From Platerodrilus igneus (taxonomy: Eukaryota; Arthropoda; Insecta; Coleoptera; Lycidae), in assembly GCA_036346225.1 (NCBI GenBank), contig JARFIW010001480.1:11253001-11317000 (forward strand): a stretch of DNA of 64,000 nucleotides. Direction: 5' to 3'. The number at the start of each line of letters is the position of its first letter. Position 1 is the first letter of the stretch. Both the position numbers and the translations under genes were made by a program. Below the pieces are notes generated by a model. The model saw nothing but the letters and a program-made list of their open reading frames with translations, had not been told where the DNA came from and ran no database searches. Below are positions 1 through 11,805 of the stretch, in pieces.

Positions 1-958
1 TGAATTCGTTGGATGATTCCATCTATTCTCCATCATTGCGCCTCTATGGTGATTCCCACGTGCCGCATTGCGCTGTACATTTTCATCATTGCGTGTTTCG
101 CGCTTTCTTAAATCGGTGATGTACCTTGAAAAACTAATTAATTCGGAGACCGTCTTCGTTCTAGACGGGATCAACATGCTTTCGATGTGGTACGGAAAGT
201 GTTTCATTATTGCCTGTAAGATAGTTGCTTCCGAAAACGGCGGTTCTAAGTATTTCGTTTTCTTAACCCAATACCATACGTGATGCTCATAGTCTCCCAA
301 CTTCGGATTATAGATTCTAGGTTCAAACAAACTTATTCTTATTTTATTCTGTACTTCCTCCGACCAGTAATTTTTTAAAAACTCCACCTTAAATTGCACA
401 TAGTTATCCTATCTATTTTCATGAATGCTAGCCCATGTTTTCGCGTCACCTTCTAAACGCTCGACCGCTATTTTTAATTTATTTTCTTGTCTTACCCCTT
501 TCTCTTCGCCACCAGAGCTTTCAAAAATTCTACAGGATGCTTTTCCTCACTACGTCGATTGTCAAACGTTGGCAATTTCTTTTTAATTTTACCTAAATTC
601 GCTAGGATCTGACTGATTTGTAGTAATCCTTCTCCTATCCTATCATTTACTCGTACCCCAGCTCCCGCAGTCGTCCCTGCTTGCGTCGTCGTCGTCTGCA
701 TACTGGTTCCCGCACTTGTGTCAAATTGCTTAATTGGCGTTCTAGATCATTGGAACACTTCTTTATCATTATTCCTTTGCTGACCTTTTAGCTTCCTAAA
801 GTTTACATCGTCTTTGTCCTCTAGGTATTTTAACCCTTGGTACAGATCTCCTTGTGTCTGCTGGATTTCGTTTCCCTGATGTTTCATTTTTCTTCTAACG
901 TTTTCTCCATTTGCTCCAGAAAGCTTAAAAGTTTTCCCGCCTGTTCGTCCTCAGCCAT
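1..958 (-). pseudogene. Gypsy-type retrotransposon gag, decayed, cut by window edge
   Basis: The reading frame opens with an ATG at 956-958 (MAEDEQAGKLL...) just inside the element from the primer-binding site at 1081-1098. It reads into coiled-coil-like, Gln/Lys-rich sequence, meets a stop about 25 codons in, and continues in another frame. An open piece at 492-701 contains KKLPTFDN and HPVEFLKAL, and a further piece down to base 1 contains SLFEPRIYNPKLGDYEHH. These read like the capsid part of insect Gypsy gag proteins. At least two frame changes break it, so it is not functional as it stands. The rest of gag and all of pol lie beyond base 1. Placement downstream of an LTR and PBS is what makes the call firm; the exact clade is not determined. 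Confidence 0.7.
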
Positions 959-1080
959 TTTTTTTTTTTAATTATTACCGCTTAATTAATCTACTAATCT
1001 CAAAATTCTTTAATTTACTAGCCCACCTACTTTTACCTAATTTTAGAGCATGAGATTTAATCGGACTTACGGTTTATTGG

Positions 1081-1098
1081 AGTCCACGTTGGGCGCCA
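1081..1098 (-). other. tRNA primer-binding site of the LTR element
   Basis: The minus strand reads TGGCGCCCAACGTGGACT, the form of primer-binding site seen in many insect Gypsy-type elements. It begins three bases inside the inner end of the LTR at 1102-2703. It fixes the element's orientation as minus and separates LTR from internal region. Confidence 0.75.
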
Positions 1099-1101
1099 AT
1101 C

Positions 1102-2703
1102 TGTAACGTATCCCTCTTTTTTTGATATTGGTTGTTTTTATTTGTATTGGTGACAAATAAAACACCTAAAACGGGTACTTACGGTTTCAATCTAAAAATA
1201 AGCTCTTGAGCCTATTTCTCTTTCTTTTATGATAATCCTGCAACAAAGTATTTCTAAAAGATAATCATTATCCCTTGTTAAACACAGTAGGGGATGCTTC
1301 TAACCCCTTAAATTTTTCAGAATTTAAATTTTTAAGAAAAGCTTTACCCTGACTTCTAGTACTTGTTCGTTAGCCATTTACAAGCTTTTACCTAACTGTA
1401 TTCAACCTTATTTAAATAAAAAAAATAAATCTTTACAAACAACTTCTTTACTAGGATGTAAAAAACCAAAATACACCACGGATCTATTTTTTTATGTATA
1501 CCTAATTCCCTAACTAAAAACCCTTAACCTAGTTATTTTGTATACTACAGACAAGTATGTTAAGGTTCAATTTAACATTAAAATTACTTCATTACATGCG
1601 CCACTTGCTTCTACCAACGTTGCGTATACGATCAGGTGCAAATTCCAGAGCCTGGGTCAGCGTCCTGGTTGACGTGTGTTGCCGTTGTTTGTAATACCCT
1701 CGCGGTATTTGGGAGTTTATTGTCCTCGCACGAAACACTTTCACTCTCTACTCTAATAGCATATATCAAGTGGCCATACCAACAACTACCTGCTAAAGGT
1801 TGCACCACAGGGTTGCTTTGTCGGGCTAACGGTATTTAGTTGAGTTTATAAATACATTCACTTTCGTACATTGAAAGTGAAAAGATTGGGACCCTTGGAC
1901 GTTTTGCAATCCGTGCTCGCTCTCCAATCTAATTAACTGCAATCTGTTTATCTGTACCGTTAATCGCGCCCACAATTTATTTAATCAGTTACACTTGGGA
2001 TGATAAATCGCGTAAAATTGGGAATGAATCGTTCTCGATGCGATCAACGAAATATTAAGTACACTTTGTATTTAATCGAGGCTCACCTCGATTAAAAGCC
2101 TTTTTTCTTCTTTCTAATATTATATTAATCAATGATTACTAGCGAATGGTTTCGTACTACCCTATCTAAACTGAATACACGCTGGTATTTATCAATTTCA
2201 GTTCTTTGTTAAGCTTTCTGGAGCTTTAAAGTGTTCATAAAGAATTTCGGGGTACTTTTAACCTATTAATTTCCTTCCAAATGCACCCTTATTGATGGGT
2301 TAAGGTCCAGTTTCCTACATAATATCTTACTATTACCTCCTTATTTGCAAACTACGTTTAAACCTGACCTACTCAAACATGTTGGCAATAAATTTATGCA
2401 AATATTTATTACTATTAACTAACGTAATTTAACTCCCCCTCACATGGACTTATTATTAAATTACTCTAAAAATCGTGATTTACAAAACTTCCTGAATAGA
2501 ATTTTGATTAGTTATTTAATTGAGCGGTAAAACCCTATCTGTTGATAAAAAGATGGCGGGCTATTCCAATCTGGTGATGCCTTAGCATATTTATGGACGG
2601 TGACTATAAATCATAAGCACCACATTGCCGTGCGGTGCCATGTGGTCGGGCCACATGTCTTTATATTAGCTACTTTTAATTTAAATTAAAAGGAGATGTT
2701 ACA
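1102..2703 (-). mobile_element. 5' LTR (1602 bp) of a Gypsy-type element
   Basis: On the minus strand the segment starts TGTAAC and ends GTTACA, the short inverted termini expected of an LTR. Its inner end lies three bases from the primer-binding site. At 1602 bp it is long for an insect Gypsy LTR. It contains no coding sequence that I recognise; the small ORF at 1636-1839 is not conserved-looking. The partner LTR is outside the window, so LTR age cannot be estimated. A target duplication cannot be checked with only one end present. Confidence 0.7.
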
Positions 2704-3600
2704 ACACGCACATGTTCGCGCACACACCCCACACGCACGCATGCTCGTACGCATACACATTCAAACACCAATTAAAACCAACAACGCCAACATTGTTCTA
2801 ACTGGGTCAGGAATGCTTAGATTGTCAAACAGCATACCAGAAACTGGTTAGAAAAGTGTCCATTATGCACCAGTCGCATCATGTCAACGTTCCAGGTACA
2901 ACATACATGATTTATAAAGTAGTTGAGGTACACAAGCAGTTGTGGTTAATTACGTGTTCCTGGTTTGGACGTATCATATTAAATTCTAATGAAATCGACG
3001 TTTTGTCCACTTCAGTGTACCTACCAAATGAAATCTTTTCTTTTATTATCACTCGGGGTTGTCTCTTGTCTTAGGTATAAAGCACGCATCCAGCGTGTGG
3101 TTTTGTATTGAAGAAGAAAACCAAGTTAAAAGGACAAAACGTTCTGCCCACCAAAATTACTAAAAACGAGCGAATTTTATAACTATATAACTAAATATGC
3201 TTTTAAGCCATAGATGCATACGCAATATCAACAAATTATTGATGTGAGCTAAAAAATACGCAAAAACGTTCGTACATTAGGAGGTAAAATAATAATTTAT
3301 TGCGTCGAAAAGCACGAGGCAAGTCACATTATCACGGTTCGGATGTAGTGCGACAATTCTATTTATTTTCCTGTATAACGGGTGAGATTGTCCATTTTTT
3401 ACATTTTTTAGTTAGGTGGTTTTAAGGAAATCAAGGACTTGTTAAAGTATTCAAAAAACTTAAATATGAAATAACTATAGTTGAGGGTGCTGTATCAGAA
3501 TTCTGGGAACAAATAATTTTCTATCCAATTGTTTTTTAAAATTATTCCATTATTGGTATTCTAAAAGGTACGACATTTCTTACTATTTAAAACAAATTAG
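2704..3600. other. No recognisable gene; AC-rich start
   Basis: Directly outside the LTR lies a short stretch of degenerate CA/CG-rich repeats (about 2704-2765). The rest is AT-rich. A 72-codon ORF at 2856-3074 has no recognised motif. Confidence 0.5.
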
Positions 3601-3609
3601 AGTTATAAT

Positions 3610-4721
3610 TTATAACAGAACGTCATCTAGATCTTCTTCACTCGAAAACTGTAGATTTTCCTCTAAAGTAGCTGCTGACTTCGACTTAGGTCTACCCCTG
3701 CCTCTTTTTACTTTAACAGAAGTACAAGCAGTATCTGAAAATTGCCCAGGTCTTTCAACATCAATGTAATCATAATCTTCCATGTGATCCCTAAAATATG
3801 GATTATCTGGCGAACTAGCAGACTCATTTGATCTGGTTCAGCTATGGTATAATTTTCTACATCGACACCAAGCTACGTGTGGTCCTCATCTTGGTAGGCT
3901 TGTTTTGAAGCTAAAGCAATTTTTGCTTCTAATTGAGTTAGTTGCTCATCATGCTTAGAGAATGAAAACTTACAGATGTTTACTAATGTTTCCTCTTTTT
4001 GAGTAAATGGTGAATCTTTACTATTATATGAAATGCAATTTTTTCAAATCTGTTGTACATCATTTAAAAATTCATGCCGGCTATGGTATTTATGCATGGA
4101 TACTTTTTTAGATATCGTCTGCAAATCCATTTGCCTTCTAACCACTGTATATTAATCTTTCACTAACTTTTTGTTTACGGGTTTTAGGAAAGGCCATGAC
4201 TTCGACATTGTTATTAATTTATAATTAAGTACATTATCCAAAATATATGTTAACGCAACTTGATCACTATCTAACAAAAGATTGATTGCTTTTTCCAGTC
4301 GTATTAGTCTATCCTTTTTTTCTTCTAATCTTTCGATACATTTATTTAACATACCCTGTGCGGCTACAGTTACACTACTATTTTCACCGTTATAGCAAGC
4401 AGAATTTTTAAAAATTTGATCTATATCAACCAAAAATTCTTGACGACTATGGTATTTCTTTTGGTGCAAGTTATCTCGAATTGACTGTAAATCCATGGGT
4501 CATTGGATAATATTTTGATAGTGTTCTACTAAATTCGCATTAACAGGAAATAAGAATGGTTGTATATCTGGCATATCACAAAGTTCATTTGAGTTTTCTT
4601 CGAGAATACTAGATAGTATAACAACTGGATCGGTTGTTTGTCTATTGGCAGGTTTATTATGTTTTTTCATATAATCGCAATGTAGTTCAGAATTAGGCCG
4701 ATACAGGTTTCTTGCATGCAT
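3610..4721 (-). pseudogene. TAF1-like: Processed pseudogene of TAF1: tandem bromodomains
   Basis: The frame reads the C-terminal region of TFIID subunit 1. It has the lead-in with TDPVVILSSIL, then the first bromodomain (PFLFPVNANLV, PMDLQSIRDNL, KKYHSRQEF, acetyl-lysine-site Tyr-Asn as CYNGENS). Next come the linker EKKDRLIRLEKAINLLL and DQVALTYILDNVL, then the second bromodomain (SWPFLKPVNKKLVKD, MDLQTISKKV, KYHSRHEFLNDV, SYNSKDSPF). The tail contains NYTIAEPDQMS and a basic RGRGRPKSKS stretch. No introns interrupt about 1.1 kb that is normally spread over several exons, so this is a retrocopy. In-frame stops occur at 4497-4499 (before PMDL), just after KKLVKD, after DVQQI, and after DEDHT. 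The parent binds acetylated histones at promoters; this copy cannot encode it. It abuts the USP2-like copy with only 15 bases between open frames. Confidence 0.85.
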
Positions 4722-4736
4722 TGTATCTCTAGGAAC

Positions 4737-5960
4737 TTATGAAACTAAGGTACGTCGTTTCATTTCTTCAGAATGCATTTCGTAGAATAGAACATATGCT
4801 TCTGCTTTTACTAGTGTTTTAGGGGATAAACTACACACCTTGGAATCGTTATATTCATGCCATACAAATGAGTACGGGTACGGACAGTATGCGATGTAAT
4901 GGCCTCTCAAAGTAGTCCCACTGTGTTTCGATATTGCATACAGGTTATAATGACACTTTTCAAGATTTGTTTCTGCAGCGTAGTGTCGCACATCTAGACC
5001 TTCTAATGGAAAATCTATAGGTGTAGATAGCTTTCTTTGATGTGTACCTGTAGGTGAAAACCGTTTTAAGTGTATCACCAATATTTTAGGAAACCTCTGT
5101 ATGGACAGTGATTTGATGTATTTTCTCTTTTCTTTGCACTAAAAACATACTGGTTTTTCATCGTCATCCAATATTTCAGGCCTAGTAAAATGATCTAGAC
5201 AAACCTGTAACGTTAAGCAGCCAGTGTGCTTAGGTATAGCAAGTGATAAAACCCAAAAGCCTTCGAAAGTTACAGAAGAATGATTGTGCAACGTACTGTT
5301 GATTTTAACTGTCCAGCGAAAATATCAACAATTTTAGAATTGTTACTTCTTAAATATTGCTGCCAGGATTCAACCTTGTCAGAGTCACTTAATCGTTCAT
5401 CTAATGCTGACAATATAAAGATTTCATTGGAGGTAACCTGATTAACGTCTTCATGAATACCATCTAGCAAGTACCGCGAAAACTCTTGTGTGTCTTGTTG
5501 ATAGAAGCCCATAAGGTGCAAATCGATAAAAGTGTGATTTCAAGTTAATAGCATTTACCACTTTGTCGCAAGCAACTTCAGACCATAGATCTTTTATTAC
5601 TTGTGCGAAAGATTTAATTAAAGCTCCTTTCATAGTTGAAGTGCTAGTATTGATATGCTTCGAAAACGAATTATTTTTAATATATTCAAGTAGTAATTTT
5701 GTGTTTAAGAGGCACTGAACTATACAGTTTATAAAGCAAGTATTACCAATATTTTCCAATCTTTTCTTCCCTAGACTTGTAATTGAATTTGAAAAATCAT
5801 GTAAGTTCTTAAAGTAAGGATCAAGTTGTGATGCGTTAATTGTATGTTGGAGATGAGTAGATGTATTTGAAAAATGACTCAATCCTGTTAGAGCAATTAG
5901 GATTTTTTGAAATTTCTTCTATTGTAAAAGCGATCGGTGTTTTATTTTCTTCTATGTCAA
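4737..5960 (-). pseudogene. USP2-like: Processed pseudogene of a USP2/USP8-like deubiquitinase
   Basis: The Cys box is at the start of the domain (LENIGNTCFINCIVQCLLNT), followed by QQDTQEFSRYLLDGIHEDVN and DIFAGQLKSTV. Then come VTFEGFWVLSL, the zinc-ribbon region with DDDEKPVCF, and IQRFPKILVIHLKRFSPTG. The His box SKHSGTTLRGHYIAYC follows, then WHEYNDSKV and a closing AYVLFYE. This is the full catalytic core of the USP family in order, closest in my recollection to USP2. Catalytic Cys and His codons survive, but there are frame changes near 5510 and 5280 and a TAG stop at about 5137 inside the second zinc-binding pair. No introns are present, so it is a retrocopy. Upstream sequence to about 5960 may be more N-terminal sequence but is not convincing. 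It runs on the same strand directly into the TAF1 copy. Confidence 0.85.
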
Positions 5961-6048
5961 CATTATCTAGCTGTTAATTAAAGACAGTGCAAGATGATCG
6001 AATGTTTTGGTTTTTAAACTGTAACATTTTGAAGGTAGGTGAAAAATT

Positions 6049-8834
6049 TCACTTAAATGGAATGGTTCCTAATATGGATGCAGTATTACCTCTTTGAATA
6101 GCTATACCAATTCTTTATAATAAAAATTAAGTGGCTCTTTGATCAAAGGTATTATGATAGATTCGTCTACCAATTTCCCTTATAAATTCCAAACCTTGAC
6201 TACCTAAAACTCCTAAGGTTTCAATTGAAACTGTGTAAAAAATATAAAGGTCTGATAAAAAGGACTATTTTTTATTTTTTTGCCAGCTTTGCTGCTGCTC
6301 CAGTTTTATTTGAACAATCAGTAATATGAGAATTAGCAAAAGTGTTGGTACATGTAAAATCCCACACTACTGCTTTACCATATTTCCAAGGAATTAAACT
6401 AATGCCATCAGGTCTTTTACCATTTTCTCTAAATAAATAGGTAGGTTTCAGAATAGAAGGAATATCGGCAGAGACTAAAGCTCGTTTAATTAAATCATTA
6501 ACTGCTTTGTTGTGCCTGGAATGCCTTCCCGCATTAAGTCTGCAACTTAATCCATGTATACCTAACTCATCTGCAACTGATCCACAAATGCACGAGTGTG
6601 GTGTACATAACCGAGTACCAAGCCTGAGTCCTATAGCAATTGTAATCGAATGGTTGTCTAATAATGTGTGCCCAGAGATGCTATTGGAAAAGCGAATAAC
6701 CATGCGCTGGCATATTTGGAAGAAGATGCATGAATACGAGACCTATGTGTATTATTGGTAGTTAATTCTAGTAACTTATTTGAAGATATATCCAGCAATG
6801 GTGTATCCCATTCCTTTTGGACGAGTTTGTTGATTTTGATTTCATTTATATTTGTTGCAGACTTCCAAAGTTCTTCAGCTTGCAAAAAGAAATTATCAAT
6901 AGATATACTGCAGGTGGAATTAGAAAAGATTGATCTAATTGTAGGTAAAGATGAATGAAAAGAAGACAGGTAAGTAGTCACTTCCTCCAAAGTGCATCAT
7001 AATAGTTCGTCAAATATCTCAAGAGATTGTATACAAGTTGGACTACACCTGAGGATGTACATCAATTTAGGAATAGCAAAACAATTCTTAATTAGACAAA
7101 ATGAGATATGATTTGGAATAGAAGATGACTTTAAACGAGAGCGAATGTAAGACATCATTTCGATTTTTTTATTGATACTTACTGGAATCGCTTCAGTACA
7201 AAGTGGTTCAATTACTTTTATTTGGTATCTGAATACCTGGTGCGATCATGTTTTAAAGTGAAATAGTTTCGTTAAAATTGGCTGGAGGTGAGCATAACAG
7301 TTCACATTTATTAAAATTGAGTTCTAAACCAAACGATTTAGCGATTGTAATTTTCTTTTCAAGATTTTGGATTATGGAATGAATCTCAGCACCAATACAT
7401 CCGTCATTTAAATACCAAATATTGAACTCTGTGTTTAATGAGTTAACAAGGTTGTTTATTGCCGAGCCTAAAGGATCGTCTTGTTGTATACCTCTTTCGG
7501 AATTAATTATGTTATTACCAAAAAAAGAGAAATGAAAGATTTGCATAACATTGTTGAAGATAAGGTATAAGATGGGGAATGTGGTTGTAAACACTATGTA
7601 AGAGAATATCTTGGTTAAGTGAGTTGAAAAGTTTTTAAAATCACGCTTGAGAAACATGTTATCGGGATTATTAATTAAATATATACGTGCAGCGTGTGCT
7701 ACAATTTCACAACCGCCTGAAGTCCCAAATCCAAACTGTTTGGACCTTAAAAGATTTCCTAATTTTTCCTTTATATTCCAGCAAGATAATTTACCTGCAA
7801 ATTTTTGATAAAAAGTACCTATGGCTATTTGTCTAATGCCGCCGTCCTTTGTTTAAGTGCGCATAAAGAGGCGCCATATAAAATAGGACAAATTTCGGAA
7901 GATATGTTACCTGAGAGCATCAGGTTACACAAATCAGTTAAAGATGATAAAAGCTTTTGTCCGAATATACCAGTGGAATAACTCAACATGTCTTGCAAAT
8001 ATAAAGGGCATAGGGCGTCAATATCTCCAGCGAAACTACAGTTAAAGGATTTGATACCTCCTAAAACTTGTTCACGATTAACTGTGAAATTTAAATTAGT
8101 TTTCATAAAGGAAATTGGCGGCGAAATTGATTTTGGATGTTTCTTTTTTATACCTTCTAAAACTGTAGCCTCTATATTTAAAAAAGATTGTTTTGAACTT
8201 GAAATTTTAACCGCATGGGATAAATCTCCACCTGAAACTTTTGATATGATTTGTTTGGAAATATTGGTTTTAAAGGTAGCTATGCCACTTTTACTACTGA
8301 GAGGAACAAATTCTTCAACGGACATAGAGTGTCGTAAATTTTCTAATATTATTTTCAAAATTGATTTGCTTTTATTACTTAAATTTCCACTAGGAATCGA
8401 TAGCGATAGATAAGGAAATAAAAGTTCTTTCCATGATGATATTGATCTTTTCAACGCTCACATAATTTCTTTGCTACCTGAACTCTCACCGATTTTGGTA
8501 TACGTTTAACGATGAAAACTCTTGACAATTTCAGATTTTTTAATATGCTTTCTAATGCAGGCTCTTCGTTCTTGTTCAAAGATTTATTTTCACTTAATTG
8601 TAAAATTTGGCTATTATCATTAAAAACTTGGCTCTGGTTACTTTTACTGCCGTTTTCTTTATGTATTTGTCTAAAGTGAATGTTAAGACCATTAGAATTT
8701 TTAAATCTTCCTGCGCATATGTTACAAAAATTTAAATCGTATTTGGTTTTATCATGAATTGTAATGTTATCGCTGACATTTTCCATTTTGTCAATGACGT
8801 CACATTTTTTGTATGAATTTGTAAAAATATTCAT
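6049..8834 (-). pseudogene. Decayed zinc-finger / reverse transcriptase / endonuclease retroelement ORF
   Basis: The N-terminal piece (8451-8834) has a C2H2 finger, CNICAGRFKNSNGLNIHFRQIH. The middle (7825-8454) has GDLSHAVKI, a conserved SFAGDIDALCPLYLQDML block and PILYGASLCALKQR. The RT palm (7253-7657) has GIQQDDPLGSAI and WYLNDGCIGAE. The C-terminal part (6272-6703 and on) has GLRLGTRLCTPHSCICG, GIHGLSCRLNAGRHSRHNK and a PD-(D/E)xK-like KRPDGISLIPW...VVWDFTC. It ends near 6049 after RGNTASILGTIP. This order (zinc finger, RT, restriction-like endonuclease) fits early-branching RLE-type non-LTR elements, or the RT/RLE-type genes common in invertebrate genomes. The family's YLDD is YLND here, so one catalytic Asp is lost, and several frameshifts and stops are present. 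Exact clade not assigned. Confidence 0.75.
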
Positions 8835-9863
8835 TTTAAATGATGATTTGGTTAATCAAATCAGGAGCAGATCCCTTATCCACATGCAAGACCTTTTTCA
8901 AAAAGAAATTAATTTTTTTTTATAAAATTGTTAATATCTTAGCGAAGTTCAACACAATAATGACAGTAGCGTACAAAATATCTTCAAAAGCAGAAACTAT
9001 ATATTTTCCATATAAAGTAAATCTCTAAAATTACTAAAAAAGTCTTCTTGTAAAATATTTTAACTTAATCGAGAAGGCGGGTTTTATTCCATTTGGTATG
9101 TTGGTATGAAGTATGAAGATACTCATTGCGCCATCACTTAAAATTAAGGTGAAGAAATTCTTGAATTTATAAGTGTTCTGCAAAGAGGGTGCAAGTTGAA
9201 TAATGTCTCCACCTTTATGCAAACTATATTGAATTTTTCATATGGGAAGACTTTCGTTCAGATATTAGAATATATGCGAGTGTAGCATGTTGTCCATGTA
9301 AACACAACTAACAAAAATACATTTTCAATCCGTGGTTATCAATAAATTTTTAAATTTTTTAATTCAGGTTAGCCGGTACGTTCGAATGCAAACTTGCATA
9401 CTGCATTTTTAAAGTTTAGAGCAGTATCGATACATCCACTAAAATATTAAAGTACCTGTCAATTAGGGAATTGTTTCGCAATACAACAGTGCATGCAAAT
9501 AGTTATTCAGTCAGCCACGTTAATTATTCAACCCAACTCTATAACGAGGAGTTGTTTTGTATTCACTACAACCGTGCTTCTCTCTACTAGAAGATAAAAG
9601 AACCACTTCAACTTGCTAACAGATATAAACATCCAGCCCGACTGAACGCTTTATTATATACGATTGATCCTCTCAAAGATGTCGATTCGAATTACTCGGA
9701 TGTCAAATTACTTATAGTTGTCAAGTAAGTTGATGTTCTATCAGACCCAATTCGTCTGTGCTTTATAAGCTCCATTTTCTACATTACGTAGAATTAATTT
9801 TCAGGCTTTTAGCAGCGTTTCAGATAAAAAAGGTATAAAATATGCTACCACAAATCAACTCAC
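8835..9863. other. No recognisable gene (probable intron)
   Basis: AT-rich sequence with no supported coding region, repeat array or RNA gene. If the exon at 9864-10064 is active, this is the start of its downstream intron. Confidence 0.5.
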
Positions 9864-10064
9864 CTAGAATTTCCACCGTATGCGTGATTTCCCTTGGTTC
9901 CAGCGTTCCTATCTGGCACACATAGTCTCCAGCATCCTGTGGTCCAACATCCTTGATTTCTAAGCTGTATCCGTTTACCAAACTGATACGTGGGTCAGGA
10001 GAAACCTTTACATTTCCTGCTGAAAGGACAGCTATGCCCCGTTTCCACGCGAGTACATAAGGAC
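9864..10064 (-). CDS. Internal exon: second half of an immunoglobulin domain, klingon/lachesin-like
   Basis: A 201-bp open exon on the minus strand has a pyrimidine-rich acceptor ending TTGCAG at 10070-10065 and a donor GTGAGT starting at 9863. Reading in phase 1 at both ends gives 66 codons. They include VLAWKRGIAVLSAG (Trp of strand C), a SLEIKDVGPQDAGDYVCQI block and EPREITHTVEIL. DAGDYVC is the hallmark D-x-G-x-Y-x-C of the F strand of an Ig V/I-set domain. In insects this pattern occurs in klingon, lachesin and related GPI-anchored or secreted neural adhesion proteins. Phase 1-1 exons are typical of Ig domains. Unlike everything around it, the exon has no stops or frameshifts. Neighbouring exons were not found, so flanking introns are long. 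The family is secure; the exact orthologue is a guess. Confidence 0.85.
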
Positions 10065-11570
10065 CTGCAACAGAACGAAAAAAATATCTGAATTATTAAT
10101 ATGTTTCGAGCTAAAAGGGTAAGATTTATATCACAATGATTTTTGCAAAGTCAGATAATCATTTTTTAGGAGAGCGGAAAGTAAATTTATGTAGTTCATT
10201 ATTTTGGTGCGGCTTAACAAGGGAAAAATGGGGGAAAGCATAGAATAACCAATTAAACTGGATGAGTTATACCCAATAAAAAAACCGCCCGTTCAATTTA
10301 GTAATTAAAAATATCTGGCAACAGAATTATTATCATTGTGCGTCAGCAATTAAAACGAATGGCGATAGCGCGTAGCGCAATATAAATAGAAAACACGAGG
10401 GTAAATAAATATGCCAAAGAAACATAAACAGCGTCCCGCCCTAACTGCAAGGTGTGCTCAAACCCAGTGGGGCTTTTTAAAACTAATTTCGTTAAGTGTG
10501 AGTGAATTGGAAATTACATTGTATGATAATGGGAATAAAGTTGGAGTATTATTATAGTCAGCGTGCGAAAACACTTACAAGGTTCGCTTCTGTTGAGACG
10601 TAAATGTATACGAACAACAGAAACATTTGTTACCATTTCGTAATGGTAGGAATGGCATAGCTATAATGTGGAAGTTGTACTAGTTTATATATAGGTCAAA
10701 CAAGTTTTACATTCAAACTTGGAATTCAAAACAAATTGTTCTTTATTAGGTACACTTTTCAGCTAGAATGAGCACAGTCTGTAACCGAAACTTTAAAACA
10801 AACTCGAAAGAATTGTTTTTCACAACTCAGTTAAATACCGATGGCTTTACTTTGGCAAGAGGTGTGGCAGTTCGCTGTTATCATACATGAGTGATTCTGT
10901 TGTAATAATTATGCATAATTGTGAACACCTCCAATTTTATATACAAGTACTTACAGCTGAAATTAGGGAAATTTTACCCTTTCTAAGATTAATATTTGTC
11001 AACACAAAAATTAAATCAAGTATCATAATAATGAAGTTGTCTTTCTTTGAAAGATGGGAGGGAGGTCCGAGAATACCTACTATTGATCACCAGTTTTGAG
11101 AAATTATCTGTAAATCAATTTATAGAGCGGTATCAAAGTAGAGGCAGACAACTTTTAACGCAGAAAATACAAAAGGAATACACAAAACGCATTTTATCTG
11201 CACAGCGGGTGTTGTATGCGTAACAAATACTCCCTTTTAGTCTAAATCTACGTATATTTTCTTCAACTAGAATACCGAGAACCGCGAGAGCAACCGAACT
11301 ATGCATGAACCTGCTACGTACCTAGACGTAGAGCGAAAGAAAAGTAAATACCAGGCTAACTATCAAACGCGGAGAGTGGGGAGATTCACCTACATAACAA
11401 ATTAACAAAAAAAAAGCACGTCGCCCACGATTATCTATTAACACATAAAAAAAATAAAGGATTCTGTACAAACAAGCAAAAGCAATAAATTAAGCGTTAC
11501 TATTTCGAAGTAAGCAAATAGGTGATATGTACAATTTAGTACTTTAGATACGAAGTGCGCATCTCGTATT
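10065..11570. other. No recognisable gene (probable intron)
   Basis: AT-rich non-coding sequence upstream of the Ig exon. The 70-codon ORF at 10887-11099 has no recognisable motif. Confidence 0.45.
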
Positions 11571-11574
11571 TTAC

Positions 11575-11805
11575 ACAAAATAAAATTAATCAGTGGTAAA
11601 TACACATGTGAGTGCTTTTGTCAAGCGTTTTTAAAATTGCACCTAATACTTTTTGTAAAATAAACTAATCAGTGCGAAGGACTTAACATGTGAGAGCTTT
11701 TGTCAAACATTTTTTTAAATTGTACATAATACCGTTTGTAAAATAAACCAATCAGTAGAAAAGAATAAGCGTGTGTCTGTCAAACATTTTTAACAATGGT
11801 ACATC
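11575..11805. repeat. Tandem repeat, about 80 bp x 3
   Basis: Three diverged copies share AAAATAAACTAATCAGT, a central ACATGTGAG-GCTTTTGTCAAACATTTTT block and an ATTGTACATAATACCGTTT-like end. The shared ATCAGT falls at 11589, 11668 and 11751, giving periods of 79 and 83. No coding sense. Confidence 0.85.
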
